Notes: generated by a model from the letters alone, not told the origin. A DNA stretch of 64,000 nucleotides from Paenibacillus pini JCM 16418 (GCF_000576305.1 NZ_BAVZ01000003.1:248001-312000), one strand, 5' to 3'. Shown: positions 1 to 10,619, counted from the first letter of the stretch. Numbers and translations: made by a program.

Positions 1-1408
1 CTTCTACCTCACGAGGATAAATATTGTAGCCCCCGGCAATAATCAAATCCTTACGACGGTCGAGGATAAAGAAGAATCCATCCTCATCCATACGTGCTAA
101 ATCACCAGTAAAGAGCCATCCATCGCGCAAAGATGCTGCTGTATCTTCCGGACGATTCCAGTAGCCTTTCATGACCTGTGGACCCCTCACGACCAGCTCG
201 CCGATCTCACCAAGCGGCAGTTCCTCCCCTGTTAAAGCATTAACTATTCTAGCTTCGGTGTCAGGAACAGGAATGCCAACGGAGCCACTCTTTCGCTTCT
301 CCCAAATGTTGTTTACATGAGTGACTGGCGAGGCTTCAGTAAGACCATATCCTTCGATTAATTTCCCGCCTGAAATGCTCTCGAATTTCTCCTGCACTTC
401 GATAGGCAGAGGCGCAGCTCCGCTCACACATATTTCAATCGAAGATAAATCATATTTTTGTACTTCAGCATGATTAATGATGGCAATATACATGGTAGGA
501 GCACCTGGGAATATGGTTGGCTTCTGCTCGTCTATTGTCTTCAGTACCTGATTAATTTCAAATCTAGGCAATAAAATAAGTTTACCTGCAATATAGATGG
601 CCTGATTTAAGAGTACCGTTAGCCCAAATACATGAAAGAAGGGTAACGCGGCTAGGTAACTTTCCTCACCAATCTTCGCTTTGTAGAACCAGAGCTGCGC
701 CTGGATGGTGTTCGATATTAGATTCATGTGCGTAAGCATTACACCTTTGGCAAAACCTGTCGTGCCTCCAGTGTATTGGATAAGTGCGATATCCTCTAAC
801 GCATTAATCTTAACTTCACACGGTTCTTCAGATGATTGAGCAATCATCTTTTTGAAAGAGAGTACCTTATGGCTATATATGACTTTTGCACTCATACCAT
901 CTTTCTTGGCTTTGATCGGATAGAGTAAATTTTTGGGAAAAGGAAGATAATCTTGCATTCCAGTTACAATCGTATACTCAAGCGGGTGTTTCTCCATCGC
1001 TTTGTTGACCCGGTTAACCAGTGCATCCATTGTAATAATCATACGAACGCCTGCATCGGTCAATTGATGCTCAATTTCCCTAGGTACATACAGCGGATTC
1101 GTCATCACAACCACACCACCCGCGAGTAGCGTCCCATAATAAGCAATGATGCCCTGAGGACAATTAGGAAGCATGATGGCAACCCGCTCACCCTTGCGAA
1201 TACCCAGCCGAAGCAGGGCATTCGCAAAACGGTAAACGGATTTTAACAACGAGCTGTACGATATTTCCTTACCCATAAAGTCTAGTACCGTATGATCTGG
1301 ATAGGCTGCGGCTGAATCGACGAGGAACTTCGCCAGATTCTGATTCGGATAATCGTACGTATGTGGGACCTCATGAGGATAATCATTTAACCAAGGTTTG
1401 TTCGGCAT
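1..1408 (-). CDS. lcfA: Long-chain fatty acid--CoA ligase, C-terminus cut by window edge
   Basis: Activates free fatty acids to acyl-CoA through an acyl-adenylate, feeding the beta-oxidation genes next to it. Read leftward from the ATG at 1408, the protein starts MPNKPWLNDYPHEVPHTY and keeps an open frame to the window edge (469 codons). Adenylate-forming family motifs are visible: YTGGTTGFAKG near residue 210, GYGLTEASPVTH, and TGDLARMDEDGFFFILDRR leading to DLIIAGGYNIYPREVE. Family members are about 560 residues, so roughly 90 C-terminal residues lie outside. A GGGGTG ribosome site precedes the start. It is the last visible gene of the fadF-fadN-fadA-fadE-lcfA run, 25 bases after fadE, so it is probably cotranscribed and FadR-controlled. 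The family is certain; lcfA is chosen from context. Confidence 0.92.
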   Translation of the reverse strand, partial: MPNKPWLNDYPHEVPHTYDYPNQNLAKFLVDSAAAYPDHTVLDFMGKEISYSSLLKSVYRFANALLRLGIRKGERVAIMLPNCPQGIIAYYGTLLAGGVVVMTNPLYVPREIEHQLTDAGVRMIITMDALVNRVNKAMEKHPLEYTIVTGMQDYLPFPKNLLYPIKAKKDGMSAKVIYSHKVLSFKKMIAQSSEEPCEVKINALEDIALIQYTGGTTGFAKGVMLTHMNLISNTIQAQLWFYKAKIGEESYLAALPFFHVFGLTVLLNQAIYIAGKLILLPRFEINQVLKTIDEQKPTIFPGAPTMYIAIINHAEVQKYDLSSIEICVSGAAPLPIEVQEKFESISGGKLIEGYGLTEASPVTHVNNIWEKRKSGSVGIPVPDTEARIVNALTGEELPLGEIGELVVRGPQVMKGYWNRPEDTAASLRDGWLFTGDLARMDEDGFFFILDRRKDLIIAGGYNIYPREVE

Positions 1409-1433
1409 CAAGACACCCCAATCTAACGAATAA

Positions 1434-3212
1434 TTACAGTACGTATTTCTCCGCTTCGATGACCTTCAATGCAATGTTTCGTTTTAATGCCAGCGTATTG
1501 ATTGTAGATCGCTTCGTTAATTTCTTGAGTATAGATAATTGAGTACGCAGTGTATCGCCAGCTTCCATCGCTGCGAGCACTTCTTTAGTCCAGTTCTCAA
1601 TCTGAACGAATGCTTCTTGCACGAAGATCGTTGTCATTTCAATTGCCAATTGAGCTTTCGTTTCCCCTGACCGTTCAATCATCTTACGTGTACGTAGTAG
1701 TGCACTCTCCATCGCAAATATGTTAATCATAATATCCGCCAGATGGCTGAGAATTTCTTGTTCTTCATCTACTTCATCTGGTACTTCTGTACAGCTTGCG
1801 CGCCTGCCATAAGGAAAATTTTCTTCGACATTGCTAGCAAATGTGTCTCTTGATCCAATACACCTTCAAATGTTTGGCTTGGCATAGGCTCCATTAGCTC
1901 AGCTTGCAGTGCCATAGCTTTCTGCATAAGTGGAAGCTCACCCTTCATTGCTCGTTTAATAAGCGTACCCGGAATGAGTAACCGGTTAATTTCATTGGTA
2001 CCTTCGAAAATACGGTTAATGCGAGAATCGCGGTAGTTCCGTTCCACCCGATATTCTTGAATAAATCCATATCCGCCATGGATTTGTACGCCCTCATCGA
2101 CAACAAAATCCAACGTTTCTGATCCAAAAACTTTATTAATAGAGCATTCAAGCTGGTACTCTGCAATCGCTTTAGCCGATTGATAACCTACATTTTCACT
2201 GGAATGATCCACTTCCTCCAAACCTACATCGAACAGACCCGCTGTACGGTAAACCATGCTTTCAAGGACAAACGTTTTCGTGTTCATTTCCGCTAATTTC
2301 TTCCCGATCAATGGGAAGGAAGAAATGGTTTTGCCAAATTGAGTACGTTCATTACTGTATTCAGCGGCGAGAGCAATCGTATCTTTTGAAGCTCCTACAC
2401 AACCTGCGGCTAATTTGAAACGTCCAATGTTTAGAATATTAAAAGCAATAAGATGTCCTTTGCCGACTTCCCATAGCAAGTTCTCAGCCGGAACCTTTAC
2501 ATCTTCCAGAATGAGTGGACAAGTCGATGATCCTTTGATTCCCATCTTCTTCTCTTCCGGTGCGATGCTGACTCCTTCCATCGTCCGTTCAACGATGAAT
2601 GTACTGAAATCTTTCCCGTTCACTTTAGCATATACGATGAATATATCTGCAAAGCCCGCGTTCGTAATAAACTGCTTGCTACCATTAATCGTGTAATAAG
2701 TACCATCTTCACTAAGTGTCGCTGTGGTCTTAGCACCCAAAGCGTCTGAACCCGAGGAAGGCTCTGTTAAACAATAAGCAGCAATCTTTTCCCCTGTAAC
2801 GAGATGGTAGATATTTCTGTTTCTGTGCTTCAGTCCCGAAATAAACGATCGGTAACGTACCAATACCTACATGTGCTCCGACAGACAGTGCGAATGCAGA
2901 AGCTTTGGTTAAACGCTCGTTTATGAGTGTTGAGCTGACTTTGTCGAGTCCGAGTCCACCATAAGCTTCAGGAACCTCTGCTCCCAAAAGCCCGAGTTCC
3001 CCAGCCTTGCGCATCAAATCAACCGTTAATTCATAATTTAGTTTCTCAATTTCTTCGTCATGCGGAGCAATTTCACCTGCCACGAAGTCTTCAGTCGTCT
3101 CGGCAATCATGCGGTGCTCTTCCGTAAAATCCTCTGGTGTTGCGATGCTATTGAAATCGACATCTTCGATCATAAAGCTTCCGCCAATGACTTTATTCAT
3201 CGTAGTACTCAT
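1434..3212 (-). pseudogene. fadE: Acyl-CoA dehydrogenase FadE, interrupted by two frameshifts
   Basis: Catalyses the first, FAD-dependent step of beta-oxidation and passes electrons to EtfAB. Three consecutive reading-frame pieces cover one acyl-CoA dehydrogenase: the N-terminal part from the ATG at 3212 (MSTTMNKVIGG, AAAGGAG upstream) to about 2810; the middle part with LTEPSSGSDALG and RTQFGKTISSFPLIG from about 2820 to 1780; and the C-terminal part to 1434. The first break follows KYLP and needs two added bases; the second, near 1778, is repaired by one G, giving KYQDEVDEEQE. With both repaired the product is 593 residues, about the size of Bacillus FadE (594). Both sides of each break remain well conserved, so sequencing indels are more likely than a dead gene. 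It lies 26 bases after fadA. Confidence 0.88.
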
Positions 3213-3238
3213 ATTATTCGCTCCTTTGATCAATCATG

Positions 3239-4422
3239 TTATTGAGGATAAACTTCAAACACGCCTGCTGCGCCCATACCGCCACCGATACACATCGATA
3301 CAACCCCGTATCCACCGCCGCGTCGTCCCAGTTCACTAATCAAAGTAGTCGTAAGCTTCGTACCTGTGCAGCCCAGAGGATGACCTAAAGCAATCGCTCC
3401 TCCATTTACATTTACTTTCTCTTCATCAATGCCTAATTCTCTGATGACCTGAATACACTGCGAGGCAAAAGCTTCATTAATTTCAAAAAGACTTACATCT
3501 TCAAGTGAAATATTAGCCATACTTAGTGCTTTCGGAATCGCTTTTATAGGGCCGACACCCATAATTTCGGGTTCCACACCACTTAATGCGAAAGAACGGA
3601 AGGATGCTAGTGGTTTGAGTCCTAACTGATCGGCTTTTTCCCGACTCATGATGGCCACCGCTGCAGCTCCGTCACTCATTTGTGAGGCATTACCTGCCGT
3701 TACAGAACCATTAATTTTAAAAGCGGGTCTCAGCTTACTGAGCCCTTCCGCTGTGGTATCCATTCTAACGCCCTCATCTGTATCAAACGTAAACCGTTTG
3801 CTGATCACTTTACCTTTAGCATCGACGCTTTTTAGCTCAGCTTCAAAAGGTACTATTTCATCTTTGAACTTACCTTCCGTGATCGCTCGTGCTGCTTTCT
3901 CATGAGACCGAGCTGCGAATGCATCTTGGTCTGCACGTGAAACATGAAAGCGTTCAGCCACCTGCTCAGCGGTATGTCCCATACCGATATATACTTCAGG
4001 CATTTCATCAACCAATTTTGGGTTCGGTGAAATTTTAAAGCCTGTCATCGGTACATGGCTCATACTCTCTACCCCACCAGCTATGATCACATCTGCATTA
4101 CCGAGCATAATCCGCTCAGCCGCAAATGCTATGGACTGTAAACCGGATGAACAGAATCGATTAATTGTCAGTGCTGGGACTGTGTTTGGGTACCCAGCGT
4201 AGAGCGACATGATGCGTGCGAAGTTAAGACCTTGCTCGCCTTCAGGCATTGCGCATCCGATGATCACATCCTCAACATCTTCTTTATTCAGTCCAGGTGC
4301 CCGATCAATAACGGCTTCTAGCACGATTTTACCGAGATCATCAGCCTCGTCTGCACTAGACTACCTTTCTTTGCTTTACCAATGGCAGTTCGTGCCATCG
4401 ATACAATTACAGCTTCCTTCAT
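3239..4422 (-). pseudogene. fadA: Acetyl-CoA C-acyltransferase (thiolase) FadA, one frameshift near the N-terminus
   Basis: Thiolase that cleaves 3-ketoacyl-CoA to acetyl-CoA and a shortened acyl-CoA. The true start is the ATG at 4422 (MKEAVIVSMARTAIGKAKKG), preceded by AAGGAG. After VQTR the frame breaks at the CC of 4345-4346; adding one base restores [16 protein letters not shown] and joins the 361-residue downstream frame. The thiolase nucleophile motif [31 protein letters not shown] and the C-terminal [13 protein letters not shown] are intact. The repaired length is 394 residues against 391 for Bacillus FadA. A one-base loss in a G homopolymer is the simplest explanation. It lies between fadN (46 bases) and fadE (26 bases) in one leftward operon. 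Confidence 0.9.
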
Positions 4423-4468
4423 TACATTTCACACTCCTTGGGATGTTAGGGTAGAAGAATGTAAGCCG

Positions 4469-6874
4469 TTAGTTTCTAAGCGCTTTACCTTTCGTGAGCA
4501 TATGCTGCATACGCTGCTGCGTCTTAGGCTCTCCGCATAAACTTAGGAAAGCTTCACGTTCCAAATCGAGCATATATTGTTCGCTAACCAGCGTACCTGC
4601 GGGGACATCACCGCCAGCAAGAACATGCGCAAGCTTCTTGGCTATGAAAAGATCATGATCGCTAATATAGCCACTTTGCTTCATACCCAGCGCCCCAAGC
4701 TGAAGTATTGCTTTGCCCTCAGATCCAACGACACGAATCTTCTCTTCTGGTATCGGCTCATAGCCACCTCTTGCTAGTCCAAGCACCGCTTGTTTAGCCT
4801 CATATATTGAATGGTCTTGATTGGCAACCACTCGGTCGAATGGACGAAGATAGCCGAGACGTTTAGCATCATGTCCACTTGTGGAGACAGTCGCCATGCC
4901 TACGGTTTCAAAGATTTGCGTAATATACGGCTGTAGATCCGCATCCGCGAGGCGAACATGTTGACTTGCCCGAAGCGTCAGCTCTTTACATCCTCCACCA
5001 GCAGGTATCAAACCCACACCAACTTCTACAAGTCCATAATAGGTTTCTGCGGATGCAATAACCTGATCGGCAGGCATACAAGCTTCTACCCCGCCTCCAA
5101 GACACATCCGATGTGGAGCGGCAATGACCGGCTTCTCGAAACGCTTCACTTTGTACATCGTGCTCTGGAACATATGAATAATGTCGTTAATTTCATCCCA
5201 TTCTTCGTCCTGCGCTTCCATTAGGAGTAGCATAATATTAGCCCCTACACAGAAGTTTCTACCTTGGTTTGCGATGACCATGCCTTCGAAGTTACTACGA
5301 ACTTCGTCCACACTCTGATGGATCATGGATAAAATATCTTCGCCAATCGCATTATTCGGAGAGTGAAACTCTAGGCATGCTACGCCATCTCCAAGGTCGA
5401 TGAGGCTGGCACCCGAATTGCCTTTGACCACTTTGTTCTGTTCTTTGAGATTCCGTAGATTGATTACCTCAGGCGCTTGTTCCACCTGCTTAAATTGCTG
5501 GGAGCCAATATGAATGGAGTACAGGCTACCTTGATCATTTTTATAGAAAGAAGTGTTACCTGCGGCAATCCATTCTTTCACCCAATTCGGAACACTTAAG
5601 CCTTCGGCTTCCATACGCTCGACTGAACGTACTAAACCGATGGCATCCCATGTCTCAAACGGCCCCAAGTCCCATGAAAATCCCCATTTCATGGCTTCAT
5701 CAATTTCTTGTATGGAATCGGAAATTTCACCGACTTTGTTCGCGGAATAGATTAGTACTTGCTTCAAAATATTCCAAGCGAGCTGAGAATACCGGTCCTT
5801 TCCTGAAATAATGGCTTTGGTTTTCTCCTTTGTTCCTTTAACCGCCTTCGCTGCTTCAAGAGAAGCGCCTTTGGGCTTCTGCTGAGGAAGATACTCCATC
5901 GTCGCTAAATTCAAGGAAAGGATTTCGCTACCCTTCTCACCCTTTTTCTTCAAATAAAAGCCCTGTCCGCTCTTCTCTCCGAGCCATTTGCGCTCCACCA
6001 TTCCCTTAAGTACATCAGGAGTAGCAAATACAGCCTTCTCGTCTTCATCACTTACATGACCGAATACATTCTCAGCGACATGCACAAATGTATCGAGTCC
6101 AACCAAGTCTAGCGTACGGAAGGTAGCACTCTTCGGGCGTCCCATCGCGGGTCCAGTAACCGCATCTACTTCTTCCACGGTATACCCACCGTTCATCTGC
6201 ATTTCTTGAAGGGTTACAAGCAGGCCATAAGTGCCAATACGGTTACCGATAAAGTTAGGTGTATCTTTGGCGATCACAACACCCTTACCCAGCACGTTTT
6301 CGCAGAATATTTTCATCGCTGGAATCAGCTCTGGGTCCGTATGCTTACCTGGAATGATCTCAAGCAGCTTCATATAGCGTGGCGGGTTGAAGAAATGGGT
6401 ACCCAAGAAATGCTTTTGAAAATCGTTACTGCAACCTTCAGCCATCGCATTAATGGAAATTCCAGACGTATTGGACGTTACGATTGTTCCTGGCTTACGA
6501 TAAGCTTCAATTTGCTTCAATAAGCGCTTCTTCACATCCAAATTCTCAACCACAACTTCGATAATCCAGTCCACACTTGCAACCTGAGCAAGATGGTCTT
6601 CTAAATTACCTGGCGTTATGCGGGACGCAAAGGACTCATCGTATAGTGGAGCAGGTTTAATTTTACTGAGCCTCGCTATCGCGGATGTGGCACATCGATT
6701 ACGAACTGCTGGATGATCAAGTGTCAGTCCTTTGGCTGTTTCTTCCTGAGTTAATTCCTTCGGTACGATATCAAGTAATAAGGTTGCAATGCCAACATTG
6801 GCTAGTTGGGCAGCAATTTGCGACCCCATAATGCCTGAGCCGATGACTGCTGCCTTACGAATGGAACATTTCAT
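4469..6874 (-). CDS. fadN: 3-hydroxyacyl-CoA dehydrogenase / enoyl-CoA hydratase FadN
   Basis: Bifunctional beta-oxidation protein that hydrates enoyl-CoA and oxidises the 3-hydroxyacyl-CoA with NAD. The 801-residue protein begins with a Rossmann dinucleotide motif GSGIMGSQIAA (residues 13-23) and continues with the HAD signatures NTSGISINAMA and GTHFFNPPRYMKLLEIIPG. The C-terminal third is a crotonase fold with GRNFCVGANIM and APHRMCLGGGVEACMPAD. The size matches Bacillus FadN (789). The start ATG at 6874 overlaps the fadF stop by four bases, which suggests translational coupling. Unlike its neighbours fadA and fadE it is free of frame breaks. The identification is firm. Confidence 0.95.
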   Translation of the reverse strand: MKCSIRKAAVIGSGIMGSQIAAQLANVGIATLLLDIVPKELTQEETAKGLTLDHPAVRNRCATSAIARLSKIKPAPLYDESFASRITPGNLEDHLAQVASVDWIIEVVVENLDVKKRLLKQIEAYRKPGTIVTSNTSGISINAMAEGCSNDFQKHFLGTHFFNPPRYMKLLEIIPGKHTDPELIPAMKIFCENVLGKGVVIAKDTPNFIGNRIGTYGLLVTLQEMQMNGGYTVEEVDAVTGPAMGRPKSATFRTLDLVGLDTFVHVAENVFGHVSDEDEKAVFATPDVLKGMVERKWLGEKSGQGFYLKKKGEKGSEILSLNLATMEYLPQQKPKGASLEAAKAVKGTKEKTKAIISGKDRYSQLAWNILKQVLIYSANKVGEISDSIQEIDEAMKWGFSWDLGPFETWDAIGLVRSVERMEAEGLSVPNWVKEWIAAGNTSFYKNDQGSLYSIHIGSQQFKQVEQAPEVINLRNLKEQNKVVKGNSGASLIDLGDGVACLEFHSPNNAIGEDILSMIHQSVDEVRSNFEGMVIANQGRNFCVGANIMLLLMEAQDEEWDEINDIIHMFQSTMYKVKRFEKPVIAAPHRMCLGGGVEACMPADQVIASAETYYGLVEVGVGLIPAGGGCKELTLRASQHVRLADADLQPYITQIFETVGMATVSTSGHDAKRLGYLRPFDRVVANQDHSIYEAKQAVLGLARGGYEPIPEEKIRVVGSEGKAILQLGALGMKQSGYISDHDLFIAKKLAHVLAGGDVPAGTLVSEQYMLDLEREAFLSLCGEPKTQQRMQHMLTKGKALRN

Positions 6875-9057
6875 GATTTGCTTGCCTCCATTTCAAGTTC
6901 ATGATCTTTGTGTTTGAGATGATCTCCGAATACGGACATTTCCAAAACCTCCGCAATATCCTTTGTTTTGACTTCATCTTCAACTTCCTTCACTTTGGTA
7001 CCATCTTCAAGCATCGTAAGGCAGTATGGACAGGCACTGCTGATGAGGGTTGGATGTACCTCTAGTGCTTGCTCGGTGCGGGCTAAGTTCACTCTTTTAC
7101 CTGAGGATTCTTCCATCCACATCATGCCTCCGCCTGCACCGCAGCACATTCCGTTCTCACGAGAACGCGCCATTTCAGCAAGCTCCACGCCTGGTATAGC
7201 CTTCAGTACATTGCGTGGTTCATCATACACATTGTTGTACCTACCTAAATAACAGGAATCATGGTACGTAATACGCTCTTTCACTTCATAAGTGGGTGTA
7301 AGCTTACCCTGGTGAATAAGCTGATCAAGTAGCTGCGTATGATGAAATACTTCAACTCCCTCAAGCCCGAATTCTGGATATTCATTTTTGAGTGTATTAA
7401 ACGTATGAGGGCACGCGGTGACGATTTTGCGGACCCCATATTTGTTAAAAATCTCAATGTTCTCCATACATAACTGTTGAAATAACATTTCATTGCCCAT
7501 TCGGCGCGGCGTATCGCCTGAGTTCTTCTCCTCGTTACCAAGAATAGCGAAGCTCACACCAGATTCATTCAAGAGTCTGGCAAAGGCACGTGAAATTTTG
7601 CGGCTGCGCAGATCATACGATCCCATCGAGCCTACAAAGAATAAATATTCAAATTCGGGTTGATCTTTGACCGCTGGCACTTGAATGCCTTCCACTTCCC
7701 CGCTCCACTGTGCACGGTCATTACGGTTAAGGCCCCAAGGATTGCCTTGTCTTTCGATATTCTGCAATGCACGTTGACCTTCTTGCGGCATATTGCCTTC
7801 CATCAGAACAAGATGTCTGCGTAAATCGATGATTTTATCAACATGTTCATTCGCAACGGGGCATTGATCCTCACAATTTCGGCAGGTTGTGCATGCCCAG
7901 ATTTCTTCTTCCGTCATGACATCACCAATAAGGTTCATTTCCTGCGGCGTTTTTTCATCAGGTCCCCACATGGCCTTCTGCCAAGCTATCGTTGGACGAA
8001 TATTGGTAATACCATCGCTGCTCCATTCAATTGATTGATCTACTGAATCTGCGAGCGCATGAGCCCCATGCGTTGAAAACGCAAACTCCGGCACATAAGG
8101 TGATTTGTTAGTAATCGCAGTACCCTTCTCTGTTAAATGATCGCGTAATTTCGTAATTAAATGCATTGGAGATAGCGTTTTACCCGTGTTAGATGCTGGA
8201 CATACATTAGTACATCTTCCACACTCTACACATGCATAGAAATCAAGCATTTGCTTCTGGGTGAAATCTTCAATTTTACCGACGCCGAATGATTCAGCTT
8301 CTTCATCCTCTAAGTCTAGTTTGCTTAGGCGTCCAACCGGCTCGGAGCGGCGAAACCATATATTCAAAGGTGCTGTAAGCAGATGAAAATGCTTTGACTG
8401 AGGTACGTAGACTAAGAAGGACAACAGAATGATTAGATGCGCCCACCAGAAAATATAGAACAGTACACCTGCAGCTGTTATAGGTATCGAACCGAACAGA
8501 TAAGCAATAGCCGATGAAATTGGTGAATATAAGCTCAATTCCATCCCCATCCAAACTCTCTCGAAGGCCAAGGATAATAGTACAGACAGCATTAATGAGT
8601 ATATGAAGAACACAACAATGCTTGGTTTCAAGCCTCTCTTCAATCTGGCAAGTTTCTCACCGTAACGACGATAAGCGGCGTAAGCCATAGCAACCAGAAT
8701 GAGGAACACCGTGATTTCTTGCAACAATCCGAACACATCATAGGCTGGAAGTGGAAGATGATGATTCCCATTGGTTAAGCCTTTAATGATCAAATCCAGC
8801 GCGCCAAACTGAAGAATAATGAAGCCATAAAAAATCACAATGTGCATAACGCCACTCTTGCGGTCCTTAAGTAACTTCTTCTGCCCAAACACCTGCGCTA
8901 TAAAGTCAGCCCACCTTCCTTGGCTTCGTTTACGGAAGTCGGTTGGCTTGCCGAGCTTTACATACAGATAACGGTGATACACGGCTTCATAGAACAAATA
9001 AATTCCGTATCCTGTCACCGCCAAAAAGAACAATAAATTAACGATTTGCCATACCAT
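6871..9057 (-). CDS. fadF: Membrane iron-sulfur oxidoreductase FadF, probable ETF:menaquinone oxidoreductase
   Basis: Probably passes electrons from reduced EtfAB into the quinone pool. The 728-residue protein has an N-terminal membrane domain with about five or six hydrophobic segments (residues 1-220), then two ferredoxin-type clusters, CVECGRCTNVCP near residue 276 and CTTCRNCEDQCP near 390. Two CCG-type cysteine domains follow, marked by TACPHTFNTLKNEYP and by CCGAGGGMMWMEE near residue 635 with SACPYCLTM. This is the architecture of Bacillus FadF and of the EMO proteins of syntrophic fatty-acid oxidisers. The quinone-reductase role is known for the family; here it is inferred, but the location in a beta-oxidation operon divergent from etfBA fits. 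It is the first gene of the leftward operon. Confidence 0.9.
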   Translation of the reverse strand: MVWQIVNLLFFLAVTGYGIYLFYEAVYHRYLYVKLGKPTDFRKRSQGRWADFIAQVFGQKKLLKDRKSGVMHIVIFYGFIILQFGALDLIIKGLTNGNHHLPLPAYDVFGLLQEITVFLILVAMAYAAYRRYGEKLARLKRGLKPSIVVFFIYSLMLSVLLSLAFERVWMGMELSLYSPISSAIAYLFGSIPITAAGVLFYIFWWAHLIILLSFLVYVPQSKHFHLLTAPLNIWFRRSEPVGRLSKLDLEDEEAESFGVGKIEDFTQKQMLDFYACVECGRCTNVCPASNTGKTLSPMHLITKLRDHLTEKGTAITNKSPYVPEFAFSTHGAHALADSVDQSIEWSSDGITNIRPTIAWQKAMWGPDEKTPQEMNLIGDVMTEEEIWACTTCRNCEDQCPVANEHVDKIIDLRRHLVLMEGNMPQEGQRALQNIERQGNPWGLNRNDRAQWSGEVEGIQVPAVKDQPEFEYLFFVGSMGSYDLRSRKISRAFARLLNESGVSFAILGNEEKNSGDTPRRMGNEMLFQQLCMENIEIFNKYGVRKIVTACPHTFNTLKNEYPEFGLEGVEVFHHTQLLDQLIHQGKLTPTYEVKERITYHDSCYLGRYNNVYDEPRNVLKAIPGVELAEMARSRENGMCCGAGGGMMWMEESSGKRVNLARTEQALEVHPTLISSACPYCLTMLEDGTKVKEVEDEVKTKDIAEVLEMSVFGDHLKHKDHELEMEASKS

Positions 9058-9158
9058 CCTTCATCCGTCCTTTCTGCATAGTAAATAAAGATTATGACGG
9101 CAAGATATAAGAAAGCGGTTTCATTCATTATTCAAAATAAAATCTTATCCCTGAAACA

Positions 9159-9187
9159 TTGACATCTGGCATTGTTTCCCATAAGAT
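9159..9187 (+). promoter_or_regulatory. Sigma-A-type promoter of fadR-etfB-etfA
   Basis: A consensus -35 TTGACA at 9159-9164, a 17-base spacer and a -10 TAAGAT at 9182-9187 point toward fadR. Transcription should start near 9194, so the FadR palindrome at 9196-9213 would cover the start site, a good position for repression. Confidence 0.75.
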
Positions 9188-9195
9188 TAAGAAAA

Positions 9196-9213
9196 TGAAT
9201 GAATATTCATTCA
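9196..9213. promoter_or_regulatory. FadR operator, perfect 18-bp palindrome
   Basis: The sequence TGAATGAATATTCATTCA is a perfect inverted repeat and fits the Bacillus FadR consensus TGAATGA-N4-TCATTCA exactly. It lies between the two divergent fad transcription units, directly downstream of the fadR promoter. A half-site, TCATTCA, also occurs at 9121-9127 on the fadF side. By analogy, long-chain acyl-CoA would release FadR from this site and induce the whole regulon. Confidence 0.9.
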
Positions 9214-9243
9214 GTAACCAAATTCTAACACTGGGGTGGCATA

Positions 9244-9825
9244 ATGGCAAGTAGAAAATTGGAAAAATATGAGATGATTCTGGAAGCTGCGCTAAAAGTC
9301 ATTGCTGAGAACGGCTTTCATGGTTCTCAAATTTCCAAAATCGCAAAGGAGGCTGGTGTAGCCGACGGTACGATTTATTTATATTTTAAAAACAAGGAAG
9401 ATATCCTTATTTCTCTATTTCAAGAACGCTTGGGTAGCCTAGTCGCCCTCTTTAATGAAAGTGTGAAGGATACAAATACAGCAGATGAGGCACTTCGTAA
9501 AGTATGTGAAATCCATTTCAATGAGTTGGAACAAAACGTTAACTTAGCTTATGTAACACAAATTGAGCTGCGGCAAAGTTCCTTAGAACTACGCGTTGCA
9601 ATTGGGCTTGTCGTGAAGCCCTATATTCAGCTTATTGAGCATATCCTTGAACAAGGCGTTGAGCAGCAACTGTATCGCAAGGATCTAGACATTAAACTGA
9701 CTAGACTTCTGATCTTCGGAGCATTAGATGAAGTCGTTACCTCATGGTTGATCTCGGGCAGAAAGTATTCTCTCTCCGCTCAGGTTGACAAGACTGTGGA
9801 ATTCTTCTTAAAAGGCCTTAAATAA
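9244..9825 (+). CDS. fadR: TetR-family fatty-acid degradation regulator FadR
   Basis: Repressor of beta-oxidation genes, relieved by long-chain acyl-CoA in Bacillus. The 193-residue protein has a TetR helix-turn-helix near residues 22-60 (SQISKIAKEAGVADGTIYLY) and an all-helical ligand domain. Its gene starts ten codons' length after a GGGGTGG ribosome site and 30 bases after a perfect FadR box, which argues for autoregulation. The downstream genes are etfB and etfA, as in the Bacillus lcfA-fadR-fadB-etfB-etfA operon; lcfA and a separate fadB are not on this side here. The assignment to FadR rather than another TetR protein rests on this context and the operator. Confidence 0.9.
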   Translation: MASRKLEKYEMILEAALKVIAENGFHGSQISKIAKEAGVADGTIYLYFKNKEDILISLFQERLGSLVALFNESVKDTNTADEALRKVCEIHFNELEQNVNLAYVTQIELRQSSLELRVAIGLVVKPYIQLIEHILEQGVEQQLYRKDLDIKLTRLLIFGALDEVVTSWLISGRKYSLSAQVDKTVEFFLKGLK

Positions 9826-9851
9826 ATTGGATTTAGAGAGGAGCTTGGCAG

Positions 9852-10619
9852 ATGAATATCTTTGTAATGATGAAGCAAACGTTTGATACAGAGGAACGGA
9901 TTGTCATTCAAAACGGGGACGTCTCAGACGACAGCGTGAAATATGTCATGAACCCTTATGATGAATATGCTGTTGAAGAAGCAATCCGTCAGAAAGATCA
10001 ACATGGCGGTACCATTACGGTACTCTCTGTTGGACCTGTACGAACTGGCGAAGCACTGCGTACTGCACTTGCAATGGGAGCTGATGAAGCGGTTCTTATC
10101 CAAGATGAGCTTATTCCTAGTGACGAGTTCAGTGTTTCTAAGGTATTGGCTGCCTACTTAAGTAAGCAGTCCTATGATCTGATTATTGGAGGTAACTTCT
10201 CCGTCGATAGCGGTGGGGGGCAAGTCGCTATTCGGGTCTCGCAGCTGCTAAGCATTCCTCATACTTCTTCCATAACGAAGCTGAATATCAGTGGCACACA
10301 AGCAACCGTGCAACGTGATTCCGAAGGCGACACAGAGACTGTTGAAATCTCCCTTCCAGCCTTATTTACGGCGCAGCAAGGTCTTAATGATCCGCGTTAC
10401 CCTTCCCTACCAGGAATCATGAAGGCTAAGAAGAAACCTTTTCAAACCTTAACTCTAGCAGATATAGGATTAAGCACTTCTGATATTGCAGCCAAAACAC
10501 AGCGCCAGTCCCTCACCCTCCCTCCCGCTCGTAAAGCGGGTCAGCTGCTTAAGGGTGACGCTCAGCAGCAAGCTGTAGAGCTCGTTCATTTGCTTCGTAC
10601 AGAGGCAAAATTAATCTAA
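9852..10619 (+). CDS. etfB: Electron transfer flavoprotein beta subunit
   Basis: Beta subunit of the soluble ETF that accepts electrons from acyl-CoA dehydrogenase. The 255-residue product starts MNIFVMMKQTFDTEERIVIQ and shows the family's nucleotide-binding region with VKYVMNPYDEYAVEEAIR near residues 30-47, the GADEAVLI strand and the central IGGNFSVDSGGGQVAI segment. A GAGGAGCTTGGCAG ribosome site precedes the ATG. It lies 26 bases after fadR and 31 before etfA, so the three genes form one operon. Its partner dehydrogenase FadE and probable quinone reductase FadF lie on the other side of the control region. Confidence 0.95.
   Translation: MNIFVMMKQTFDTEERIVIQNGDVSDDSVKYVMNPYDEYAVEEAIRQKDQHGGTITVLSVGPVRTGEALRTALAMGADEAVLIQDELIPSDEFSVSKVLAAYLSKQSYDLIIGGNFSVDSGGGQVAIRVSQLLSIPHTSSITKLNISGTQATVQRDSEGDTETVEISLPALFTAQQGLNDPRYPSLPGIMKAKKKPFQTLTLADIGLSTSDIAAKTQRQSLTLPPARKAGQLLKGDAQQQAVELVHLLRTEAKLI

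Noticed and set aside
9115..9140. Second FadR box in front of fadF
   Set aside because: Only one TCATTCA half-site is present; the other half is a direct, not inverted, TGAAT, so it does not fit the palindrome.
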